From Desulfotomaculum sp. (GTDB lineage Bacteria > Bacillota > Desulfotomaculia > Desulfotomaculales > Ammonificaceae), in NCBI GenBank assembly GCA_012961725.1, contig DTYU01000156.1:1-6567 (forward strand): a stretch of 6,567 nucleotides of DNA, in the 5' to 3' direction. Each line of letters starts with the position of its first letter. Positions within the stretch are counted from its first letter, which is position 1. The notes under the pieces are model-generated. The model was not told the DNA's origin. It did no database searches and saw nothing but the letters and a program-made list of their open reading frames with translations. Positions 1 to 4,558 of the stretch are shown here, one piece after another. The translations under genes and the position numbers were made by a program.

Positions 1-308
1 ACACAAACTGGCCGGTGGGAGCAAACACCCCATGCATCGGCTGCACGAGCCCGCAATTCCCGGACGGCACGGCGCCTTTTTTTGAACATCTCCCAGATAT
101 AAAAACGCCCGGTGTTAAACTCGCCGCCGACCGCGCGGGACTGCTCACCGGAGCAGCCACGGCGCTGGGCATAGGGGCCCACTTGGCCGCAAACATCGCC
201 ACCGGGCGGATCGGCCGGACTCTGCGCAAGGGCAGGAAGCAGTTCAGTCCGGGGCACGCTTTAAGAAAAATGCTTCCGAAATTACGGGGACACCATACTA
301 AATTATGA
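1..308 (+). CDS. [NiFe] hydrogenase small subunit, C-terminal part (5' end outside window)
   Basis: This is the electron-transfer subunit of a [NiFe] hydrogenase. Its Fe-S clusters carry electrons from the active site in the large subunit towards the membrane. The reading frame is open from base 3 and no true start is visible, so only the last ~101 residues are present. Visible are the W-P-V followed by PCIGC, the two cysteines of the medial cluster in group 1 enzymes, then a TSPQFPD and PFFE stretch typical of the family. A moderately hydrophobic, Ala/Gly-rich segment (AGLLTGAATALGIGAHLAANIA) follows and may be the membrane anchor, then a basic tail. The first ligand cysteines and any Tat signal peptide lie outside the window. 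The last nine residues (KLRGHHTKL) and the TGA stop are encoded by a hairpin repeat (277-349), so the original C-terminus has probably been replaced. The large subunit follows 103 bases later. The family call is firm; the exact subgroup is not. Confidence 0.9.
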   Translation, partial: TNWPVGANTPCIGCTSPQFPDGTAPFFEHLPDIKTPGVKLAADRAGLLTGAATALGIGAHLAANIATGRIGRTLRKGRKQFSPGHALRKMLPKLRGHHTKL

Positions 309-349
309 AATGCTTACCCGACAAAATTAAGTGTGGTGTCCCCTCAATT
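277..349 (+). repeat. Hairpin repeat copy 1 (GGGGACACC arms), overlaps small-subunit stop
   Basis: Imperfect inverted repeat. The left arm at 286-304 begins GGGGACACCATACT and the right arm at 325-343 ends GGTGTCCCC. Of 19 positions, 17 are Watson-Crick pairs and one more is T-G; the loop is 20 bases. The first 32 bases (277-308) are identical to 1813-1844 in copy 2. From memory, this GGGGACACC...TTAATT motif recurs in many bacterial genomes near IS200-like (Y1/RAYT) transposase genes, so a REP- or MITE-like element moved in trans is likely. No transposase is present in the window. Confidence 0.8.
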
Positions 350-411
350 CGATCTTGGCGTCTTGACTGTGTAAAATCTGTGAATTCTGAGGAGAAGGAA
401 GTTTTTCCGCG

Positions 412-1794
412 ATGAGCAGGCAGATCATTATCGACCCGATTACCCGCACCAGCAGCCGCGGTCACGTCGAGGTTACCATCGAGCAGGGCAAGGTCGTAGC
501 GGCCCGTTTAAGCACCCTCTTCTTCCGCGGTTTCGAGATCATGCTCCGGGGGCGCGACCCGCGCGACGCCCCCTACCTCACCCAGCGCATCTGCGGCATC
601 TGCGCCGCCGGCCACGCCACCGCCGCCGCCTACGCCTTGGAGGACCTGGCCGGCGTGCGGCCGCCCCGAAACGGCCACCTGCTCCGCAACCTGATCTTGA
701 CCGCCGATACCCTGCAGAACCACATCCGCCACTTCTACCTGTTTGCAATGCCCGACTTTGTCCGCGGGCCGGAAAGATCTCCCTTCATTCCCCGCTACCG
801 GCACGGCTACCGTCTCGCCCCGAAGATCGAGACCCGGCTAATGGAGCATTACTTCGAAGCCGTGAAGGTCAGCCGTATCGCCCATGAGTTTCTGGCCGCC
901 CTCGGCGGCAAGGCGCCGTTTGTGCACGGCATCCTGCCCGGCGGCGCTACCGTCCCCCCGGACGGCGCCCTTGTGCTCGATTTACGCGCGAAGCTTGACA
1001 CGATCGGCAGGTTCATAAAAGAAAAGATGGTTTCAGATCTGCAAACCGTCAGCGAAGCTTACCGGGAATACTACAAATTCGGAAGGCGCCCTCTGCGGAT
1101 TCTTGTTCACGGCTTCCTGCCTGTGGATCCGGAGCGGAAACGCTTTCACTTCCCCACGGGGGTGGTAGAGGAAGACGGAACAAAAGAGTTGGACGCAAGC
1201 GCCATCGCGGAGCACCTGCGCCACGCCTATTTTAAGGAAGATGCCGGCCCGCAACCAGCAGGCCAACAAGAAACAACGCCGCAACCCGGTAAGAGCGGCG
1301 CCTATTCTTGGATAAAGGCCCCGCGTTATAACGGCAGGCCTTTTGAAGGCGGGCCGCTGGCGCGGCTGTGGGTCGCAGGCTGCTACCGACGCGGTATCTC
1401 AGCCATGGACCGGCTCACCGCCCGGGTCAAGGAGACCGAGATCCTTTGCGGCCTGATGAAAGAGTGGCTTGAAGAGCTGGCGCCGGGGGAGCCGGTCTTC
1501 ACACCCTTCAAGCCGCCAAAAAGCGGGGAGGGCCTCGGCCTTACCGACTCGATGCGGGGGCCGCTGCTGCACTACGTACAGGTAGAAGGCGGCCGCATCA
1601 GCCGGTATGAGATCATCACCCCTTCCGCCTGGAACTTCTCCCCGCGCGACGACGCAGGCCGGCCGGGACCGGTAGAGGAGGCGCTCCTCGGCACCCCGGT
1701 AGCCGACCCCGGCGAGCCGATCGAGATCGGGCGCATCATCCGCTCGTTTGACCCGTGTTTTTCCTGCGCCACGCACATCATTCAGAAGGAATGA
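412..1794 (+). CDS. [NiFe] hydrogenase large (catalytic) subunit
   Basis: Carries the Ni-Fe(CN)2CO centre that splits H2 into protons and electrons, in complex with the small subunit encoded upstream. Four Cys ligands are visible: RICGIC near the N-terminus (C61, C64, with H68) and DPCFSCATH at the C-terminus (C449, C452, H455). Also present are FRGFE..LRGRDPRDA (39-53), YSWIKAPRYNG and FEGGPLARL (298-319), the active-site Arg in SMRGPLLH (R382) and TPSAWNFSPRD. Maturation cleavage after H455 would remove only IIQKE. At 460 residues it is shorter than classical group 1 subunits (~550) and resembles the short clostridial type. The usual RIEGH motif reads TSSRG here, with Ser14 where the proton-transfer Glu normally sits. 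The ATG at 412 lies 12 bases after a purine-rich GAGGAGAAGGA site and gives the expected N-terminus. No signal peptide is visible; such subunits are normally exported together with the Tat-bearing small subunit. Confidence 0.96.
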   Translation: MSRQIIIDPITRTSSRGHVEVTIEQGKVVAARLSTLFFRGFEIMLRGRDPRDAPYLTQRICGICAAGHATAAAYALEDLAGVRPPRNGHLLRNLILTADTLQNHIRHFYLFAMPDFVRGPERSPFIPRYRHGYRLAPKIETRLMEHYFEAVKVSRIAHEFLAALGGKAPFVHGILPGGATVPPDGALVLDLRAKLDTIGRFIKEKMVSDLQTVSEAYREYYKFGRRPLRILVHGFLPVDPERKRFHFPTGVVEEDGTKELDASAIAEHLRHAYFKEDAGPQPAGQQETTPQPGKSGAYSWIKAPRYNGRPFEGGPLARLWVAGCYRRGISAMDRLTARVKETEILCGLMKEWLEELAPGEPVFTPFKPPKSGEGLGLTDSMRGPLLHYVQVEGGRISRYEIITPSAWNFSPRDDAGRPGPVEEALLGTPVADPGEPIEIGRIIRSFDPCFSCATHIIQKE

Positions 1795-1812
1795 ACCGCC
1801 AGCGAAAAATTA

Positions 1813-1903
1813 CGAAATTACGGGGACACCATACTAAATTATGAGATAGATGCCAATAGAATTAAGTATGGTGTCCCCTTAATTCCGGTGTCCCCTTAAT
1901 TCC
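1813..1903 (+). repeat. Hairpin repeat copy 2 (GGGGACACC arms) with tandem 17-bp tail
   Basis: Second copy, in the same orientation as copy 1, in the gap between the large subunit and the cytochrome b. The left arm is 1822-1840 and the right arm 1860-1878 (AATTAAGTATGGTGTCCCC); the arms pair at 18 of 19 positions. The loop sequence differs from copy 1 whereas the left 32 bases are identical. Beyond the right arm, GGTGTCCCCTTAATTCC occurs twice in direct tandem (1870-1886 and 1887-1903). In RNA the hairpin could act as a processing or stability element between the two cistrons; that is inference. Confidence 0.82.
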
Positions 1904-1932
1904 ATCATTATACTTTCGAAGGGGGAAGCTTG

Positions 1933-2505
1933 ATGCAACTGCGCCATACCCTGCCGGCCCGGATCTTCCACTGGACCCTGGCACCGTTGGCGATCGCGCT
2001 GGTTACCACCGGCCTCTACATCACCAACCCGCCCCGAACCGGCGGCAGCCTGCGCACGGCGCGCAGGCTCCACAACCTGGCGGGGATGCTCTTCACCGGC
2101 GGCCTTATCGCCCGCCTCTATTACGGTTTCCTGCGCCGGGAGTGGCGGATGATCCTCCCCGAAAGACATGACCTCAAAAAACTGCCGGCCTTCGCCGCGT
2201 ACCAACTTTACCTTACGGAGAAGAAGCCCAAATTCCGCAAATACAACGTCGGGCAGAAGTTCATCTACACCTTTTGGCCGCTCGCGGCGCTCCTCGTCCT
2301 GCCGCTCGGTTTTTTCCTCTACGCCCCTAAGCTCTTCGCCCTCCCCATCAAGCGGCTCGGCGGTTTGAACCGGGTAAGAAACCTGCTTTACTACGGCACG
2401 CTCCTAAGCGCGGCAACCATTGCCGGCCATATCTACCTCGGGCTCACCGACAGCACGGGGAAACTTAAATCGATCTTTACCGGCTGCTACAAGCGCGGGA
2501 CCTAA
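1933..2505 (+). CDS. Hydrogenase-associated cytochrome b (FdnI/HyaC-like membrane subunit)
   Basis: Probable membrane haem b subunit that takes electrons from the small subunit and reduces the quinone pool. Counted from the upstream TTG at 1930, four hydrophobic helices lie near residues 15-31, 47-66, 111-131 and 151-171. Likely haem ligands are the His of the N-terminal RIFHW motif (14), His48 at the start of helix 2 (RRLHNLAG) and His167 in helix 4 (GHIYLG); His6 and His80 are further candidates. The KYNVGQKFIY segment before helix 3 matches the conserved motif of formate dehydrogenase gamma subunits (FdnI). The ATG at 1933 is preferred to the TTG at 1930 because AGGGGG lies seven bases upstream of it. 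Position after small and large subunits is the normal hyaABC-like order. No maturation protease gene follows; the next gene belongs to a toxin-antitoxin module. Confidence 0.88.
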   Translation: MQLRHTLPARIFHWTLAPLAIALVTTGLYITNPPRTGGSLRTARRLHNLAGMLFTGGLIARLYYGFLRREWRMILPERHDLKKLPAFAAYQLYLTEKKPKFRKYNVGQKFIYTFWPLAALLVLPLGFFLYAPKLFALPIKRLGGLNRVRNLLYYGTLLSAATIAGHIYLGLTDSTGKLKSIFTGCYKRGT

Positions 2506-2562
2506 AGAAACAGGAGATCGAATCCGCCTTTTTTCATGCGTCTATCTCGAATTATATCCCTC

Positions 2563-2592
2563 TTGACAACAAAACACGTGCAATAATACAAT
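2563..2592 (+). promoter_or_regulatory. Sigma-70 type promoter of the BrnT operon
   Basis: A perfect -35 TTGACA (2563-2568) and a -10 TACAAT (2587-2592) are separated by 18 bases. The predicted RNA start near 2599 lies just upstream of the GTG start of brnT at 2614, leaving a very short leader. The 108 bases between the cytochrome b and brnT hold this promoter, the operator-like boxes and a CACGTG palindrome (2575-2580), with no clear terminator. Confidence 0.72.
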
Positions 2593-2610
2593 GTAAATAC
2601 AACGTAAATA
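2587..2610 (+). promoter_or_regulatory. Tandem TACAAYGTA boxes, candidate BrnT/antitoxin operator
   Basis: Two head-to-tail copies of an 11-base unit, CAATGTAAATA (2589-2599) and CAACGTAAATA (2600-2610), differ at one position. Each contains a small palindrome: TACA-A-TGTA at 2587-2595 and TACAACGTA at 2598-2606. The one-helical-turn spacing over the -10 and start site is what a ribbon-helix-helix repressor would use. The downstream antitoxin has such a fold, so autoregulation is plausible but unproven. Confidence 0.5.
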
Positions 2611-2613
2611 CGG

Positions 2614-2895
2614 GTGGGCCATTTAAGAATATCCGGCTTTGAATGGGATAGAAACAACCTCTGGAAACCGTTTAAGCACGGCATTAGGCCAGAAGAGGTC
2701 GAAGAAGTCTTTCATAACCGGCCCATCCGGTTTCTCAACACCCGTTCGGGACGGCGCATCGTCCTTGGCCGTAGCGACGCAGGAAGGTATCTGACCATTG
2801 TTTTTGAGTATAAACCTGGAGGCATAGTCAGACCCATAACCGCGCGTCCCATGAAACCTGCTGAGCGCAAATACTTTAAAAGGAGGTCCGGGTAA
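2614..2895 (+). CDS. brnT: BrnT family toxin (DUF497), ribonuclease
   Basis: Type II toxin with a BrnT (DUF497) fold; the characterised Brucella homologue is an RNase that halts translation. Family marks seen are FEWD near the start (9-12), KHGI (21-24) followed by the EEVEEVF helix, RIVLGRSDAGRYLTIVF (48-64) and the C-terminal ITARPMKPAERKYF, equivalent to the usual ISAR...ER..Y signature. Length is 93 residues, normal for the family. The only usable start is GTG at 2614, because a TAA stop (2605-2607) lies just upstream in frame. No strong ribosome site precedes it, in contrast to the excellent site of the antitoxin, which would favour excess antitoxin. Toxin-first order is usual for BrnT modules. 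The stop overlaps the antitoxin start by one base (TAATG). Confidence 0.9.
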   Translation: MGHLRISGFEWDRNNLWKPFKHGIRPEEVEEVFHNRPIRFLNTRSGRRIVLGRSDAGRYLTIVFEYKPGGIVRPITARPMKPAERKYFKRRSG

Positions 2896-3191
2896 TGTCT
2901 AAGATTCCACAATTTCAGTCTGCCGAGGAGGAAGCAGCGTTCTGGGAAACCCATGCTGTTACTGACTACCTGGACGAACTGAAAGAAGAAACACAGGAAA
3001 TAGAGATCGCAGCCCCAAAGATCAAAAAAATCCCGGTTACCATTCGTCTGGATGAGGATGCCTTGCAGGCAGTGAAAGACGTGGCGCAGAGTTTACGTAT
3101 ACCATACCAGACGCTTATTAGGATGTGGCTGGTTGAAGCTTTAAAGAAGCGGCATCCCGAAACATTACAAAGATACACCGCCGGGAAATAA
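2895..3191 (+). CDS. CopG/RHH-type antitoxin paired with BrnT
   Basis: Antitoxin expected to bind and neutralise the BrnT toxin encoded immediately upstream and to repress the operon. The N-terminal FQSAEEEAAFWETHAVTDY stretch (7-25) is the hallmark of the CopG-antitoxin family (PF12441 type). The C-terminal half, PVTIRLDEDALQAVKDVA followed by IPYQTLIRMWLVEAL (47-83), reads as the beta-strand plus two helices of a ribbon-helix-helix DNA-binding domain. An acidic linker with DELKEETQEIEI joins them. ATG at 2895 follows a perfect AGGAGGT seven bases upstream, lying within the end of brnT, so the two genes are translationally coupled. It is not the canonical BrnA (DUF4415) antitoxin by sequence pattern, though it fills the same role. 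A 46-base gap separates it from the convergent PIN toxin gene; no clear terminator is seen there. Confidence 0.87.
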   Translation: MSKIPQFQSAEEEAAFWETHAVTDYLDELKEETQEIEIAAPKIKKIPVTIRLDEDALQAVKDVAQSLRIPYQTLIRMWLVEALKKRHPETLQRYTAGK

Positions 3192-3237
3192 CCGAGTAGG
3201 CATAGGGGAACAGACGGCTTTTCTCCTCGAAAACAGC

Positions 3238-3735
3238 TCACAAGGTGCTATTCTTCCGCCTATTCCTTTTTTCGTTGCCGATCCAGATAATCTCTACATC
3301 CGCGATCTCCTTAAGTTCAGGGTCGCCGGTCAGCAATGCGCTCCGGGCGACTTTTGCGGTAGCCACCGCAAAAGCGTCCGCGTATGCCACCGGATATCTC
3401 ATCTTGATCCCGGCGGCGTCAAAGACCAGCCTTTCTGAAGCCTCGACAATAGTGACCGGCGCCAGCCTGATCTGCTGGACGACGCGCCCGGCTTCCTTTC
3501 TCCCTTTGCGTCTGCCGATAATATAAAAGACTTCACCTAAATTAATCACGTTTAAGAAAAGCAGAGGCGGCTTCCTAAGATTAGGAAACCGATGCCTAAT
3601 TGCCTCGCCTCTCTTTTTGTCACCCTCGCGCCAAGCGATAAGCTCTCCTACCAAAACACCCGCAGGCTCGCCCTGCAGCCAGGCCAAGATAGCCCAGGAA
3701 TCAAGTGTCATCCGCCCCAAGACAGCTTCAGCCAT
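3238..3735 (-). CDS. vapC: PIN-domain (VapC-like) toxin ribonuclease
   Basis: Probable Mg2+-dependent RNase toxin of the VapC/PIN superfamily. The acidic catalytic residues are all present: D12 in TLDSWAILAWLQGE, E68 in NLGEVFYI, D120 in YADAFAVATA and D138 in LLTGDPEL. The length of 165 residues is slightly long because of a Lys/Arg-rich tail (NEKRNRRKNSTL) and an insertion around residues 35-58. The ATG at 3735 overlaps the end of the antitoxin gene by eight bases (ATGGCTGA), with GAAAGG seven bases upstream. An alternative start is Met9, directly before the first catalytic Asp. Antitoxin-first order fits AbrB-PIN modules. The target RNA cannot be told from sequence. Confidence 0.9.
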   Translation of the reverse strand: MAEAVLGRMTLDSWAILAWLQGEPAGVLVGELIAWREGDKKRGEAIRHRFPNLRKPPLLFLNVINLGEVFYIIGRRKGRKEAGRVVQQIRLAPVTIVEASERLVFDAAGIKMRYPVAYADAFAVATAKVARSALLTGDPELKEIADVEIIWIGNEKRNRRKNSTL

Positions 3736-3973
3736 CCTCGCGCCTTTCTACACCTAATTCCCTTTCATGCTCAGCCATCAAGTCACCAAGAAAATCCTCC
3801 CCCCGGAACCGGCCGCACAAGTCAGAACCGATGGTTCCCCTGACCGGAACGAGAATTATTCGGTTTTCTTCCACCTCCACCCGGAATCTGCTACCAGACT
3901 TGACGCCGAGCATTTCCCTAACCTGCTTTGGGATAACCACCTGGCCCTTGCTTGACAAGCTTGCAAATTTCAT
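3728..3973 (-). CDS. AbrB/SpoVT-type antitoxin for the PIN toxin
   Basis: Antitoxin with an N-terminal swapped-hairpin DNA-binding domain: SLSSKGQVVIPKQVREMLGVKSGSRFRV (residues 5-32), the classic SKGQ-IPK-R-LG motif of AbrB/MazE/VapB proteins. The C-terminal tail GRFRGEDFLGDLMAEHERE probably wraps around the PIN toxin and blocks its active site. It is 81 residues long, normal for the family. Two overlapping AGGAGG motifs (3977-3985) just upstream of ATG 3973 give a very strong ribosome site, favouring antitoxin excess over toxin. The gene ends inside the toxin start (8-base overlap), so the pair is one operon. A 16-bp palindrome lies directly upstream and is the best operator candidate. Confidence 0.92.
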   Translation of the reverse strand: MKFASLSSKGQVVIPKQVREMLGVKSGSRFRVEVEENRIILVPVRGTIGSDLCGRFRGEDFLGDLMAEHERELGVERREDG

Positions 3974-3987
3974 TGGCCTCCTCCTCT

Positions 3988-4024
3988 CTTACTATAGAGT
4001 AAGACGTTTTTCTCCGGTCGTCAA
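3988..4024 (-). promoter_or_regulatory. Promoter and palindromic operator of the AbrB-PIN module
   Basis: On the - strand a -35 TTGACG (4024-4019) is followed after 17 bases by a weak -10 TACTCT (4001-3996). The -10 lies inside an inverted repeat, CTTACT-ATAG-AGTAAG (3988-4003), with perfect 6-base arms. This palindrome sits directly ahead of the ribosome site, where the antitoxin could block RNA polymerase. A TATAGT is also present at 3996-3991 but is too far from the -35. Confidence 0.5.
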
Positions 4025-4051
4025 GCCTGGTGCTATCCCTAAAACAGGCAC

Positions 4052-4084
4052 AAAAAAAGAGGCCCAAAGTCCGTCTCTCTCTTT
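4052..4084 (-). terminator. Possible terminator of the folC-DUF3243 transcript
   Basis: Read on the - strand, AAAGAG (4084-4079) can pair with CTCTTT (4061-4056), and the run continues as seven T in total (4058-4052). The stem is only six or seven pairs with a 17-base loop, so it is a weak intrinsic terminator at best. Its position, 50-85 bases past the DUF3243 stop and before the next promoter, fits that role. Confidence 0.33.
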
Positions 4085-4119
4085 CTGACTTCCGGCCCCC
4101 GACTTCTTACTTCTTTATT

Positions 4120-4152
4120 AAGGCTTCTTCCGGTTTTTAAGGCTTTTTCCGG
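4120..4152. repeat. Small tandem duplication at the DUF3243 gene end
   Basis: AAGGCTTCTTCCGG (4120-4133) and AAGGCTTTTTCCGG (4139-4152) are 14-base copies with one difference and a 19-base period. The second copy encodes the last residues and stop of the DUF3243 gene (GRKKP-stop on the - strand), and the first lies just beyond the stop. It looks like a recent local slippage duplication. Confidence 0.6.
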
Positions 4153-4463
4153 CCCGCCGTTGTTTCGTCGGGCCCCTCTTCGGCACTCAGCCGCGACGGC
4201 TTCTTTCGCTCCAGCGTATCGCGCTCAACCAGCCTCGCCAGCATCGAGGCAAGCGCACGGCGCTCGATCTCGTTTCCCTGATCCCAGAGCTCTTTGATAA
4301 GGCGCTGCTCCCGGTTGGCGGAGTCGATATAGCGGTTCAAGAGTTCGCCGAAACGGTAGCTCATCTCCTCGGCGTTTTCATCGGAAACACCCACCAGCCG
4401 CATTGCTTTGAGGCCCTTGCCGAGCCATTCCTTAAACTCGTTCCAGCCCAGGTCCACTTCCAT
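4137..4463 (-). CDS. DUF3243 family protein (YmfJ-like), function unknown
   Basis: Small soluble protein of 108 residues matching the DUF3243 family, of which Bacillus YmfJ is an example. Seen are WNEFKEWLGKGL at the start, the GVSDENAEEMSYRFGELLNRYIDS region (25-48) and REQRLIKELWDQGNEIERRALASMLARLV (51-79), all in the positions usual for the family and predicted helical. A charged tail (residues 82-108, rich in Lys, Glu and Arg) extends beyond the usual ~85-residue length. ATG 4463 is chosen because GGAGGT stands seven bases upstream and the family similarity begins there; the frame stays open upstream into folC, but that stretch has no family likeness. It lies 95 bases after the folC stop on the same strand and is probably co-transcribed. 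No biochemical role is known to me. Confidence 0.85.
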   Translation of the reverse strand: MEVDLGWNEFKEWLGKGLKAMRLVGVSDENAEEMSYRFGELLNRYIDSANREQRLIKELWDQGNEIERRALASMLARLVERDTLERKKPSRLSAEEGPDETTAGRKKP

Positions 4464-4489
4464 ACTTTCCACCTCCCGACCGCCTGCTG

Positions 4490-4515
4490 TACGGGCGACC
4501 GGCCGGTCGCCCGTA
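4490..4515. repeat. Perfect 26-bp palindrome between folC and DUF3243
   Basis: Every base from 4490 to 4515 pairs with its mirror partner; the centre is GACCGGCCGGTC and the ends are TACGGG and CCCGTA. As RNA it folds into an 11-pair, very GC-rich stem with a tetraloop. No T-run follows on either strand, so it does not look like an intrinsic terminator. It could be a protein-binding site or an mRNA stability or processing element. Confidence 0.75.
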
Positions 4516-4523
4516 ATTATTAT

Positions 4524-4541
4524 GGCGCGTTTTACCGCGCC
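4524..4541 (-). other. Small GC hairpin downstream of folC
   Basis: GGCGCG (4524-4529) and CGCGCC (4536-4541) form a six-pair stem with a six-base loop, 18 bases past the folC stop and just ahead of the 26-bp palindrome. On the - strand the following bases are ATAATAATT, too poor in T for a convincing terminator. Together with the palindrome it gives two stacked hairpins between the cistrons. Confidence 0.4.
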
Positions 4542-4558
4542 CAATTCTATATAGAGAG

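Noticed and set aside
363..377. TTGACT and TAAAAT upstream of the large-subunit gene as a promoter
   Set aside because: The two elements are only three bases apart and no -10 stands at the right distance from TTGACT; the gene is better read as part of the small-subunit operon.
508..1781. Minus-strand open frames opposite the hydrogenase large subunit
   Set aside because: No recognisable motifs or ribosome sites; explained by the GC-rich codon pattern of the real gene.
2514..2555. Terminator after the cytochrome b (GAGAT...ATCTC)
   Set aside because: Five-base arms with a loop of about 30 bases and no T-run after the right arm; not distinguishable from chance.
3192..3237. Bidirectional terminator between the two convergent toxin-antitoxin operons
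   Set aside because: Only a five-pair TTTTC/GAAAA stem is found, without a stable core or a following T-run on either strand.
3705..4088. Plus-strand frame of 127 residues across the AbrB antitoxin
   Set aside because: Overlaps the certain antitoxin gene and its control region, and its protein is low-complexity (Ser/Pro-rich).
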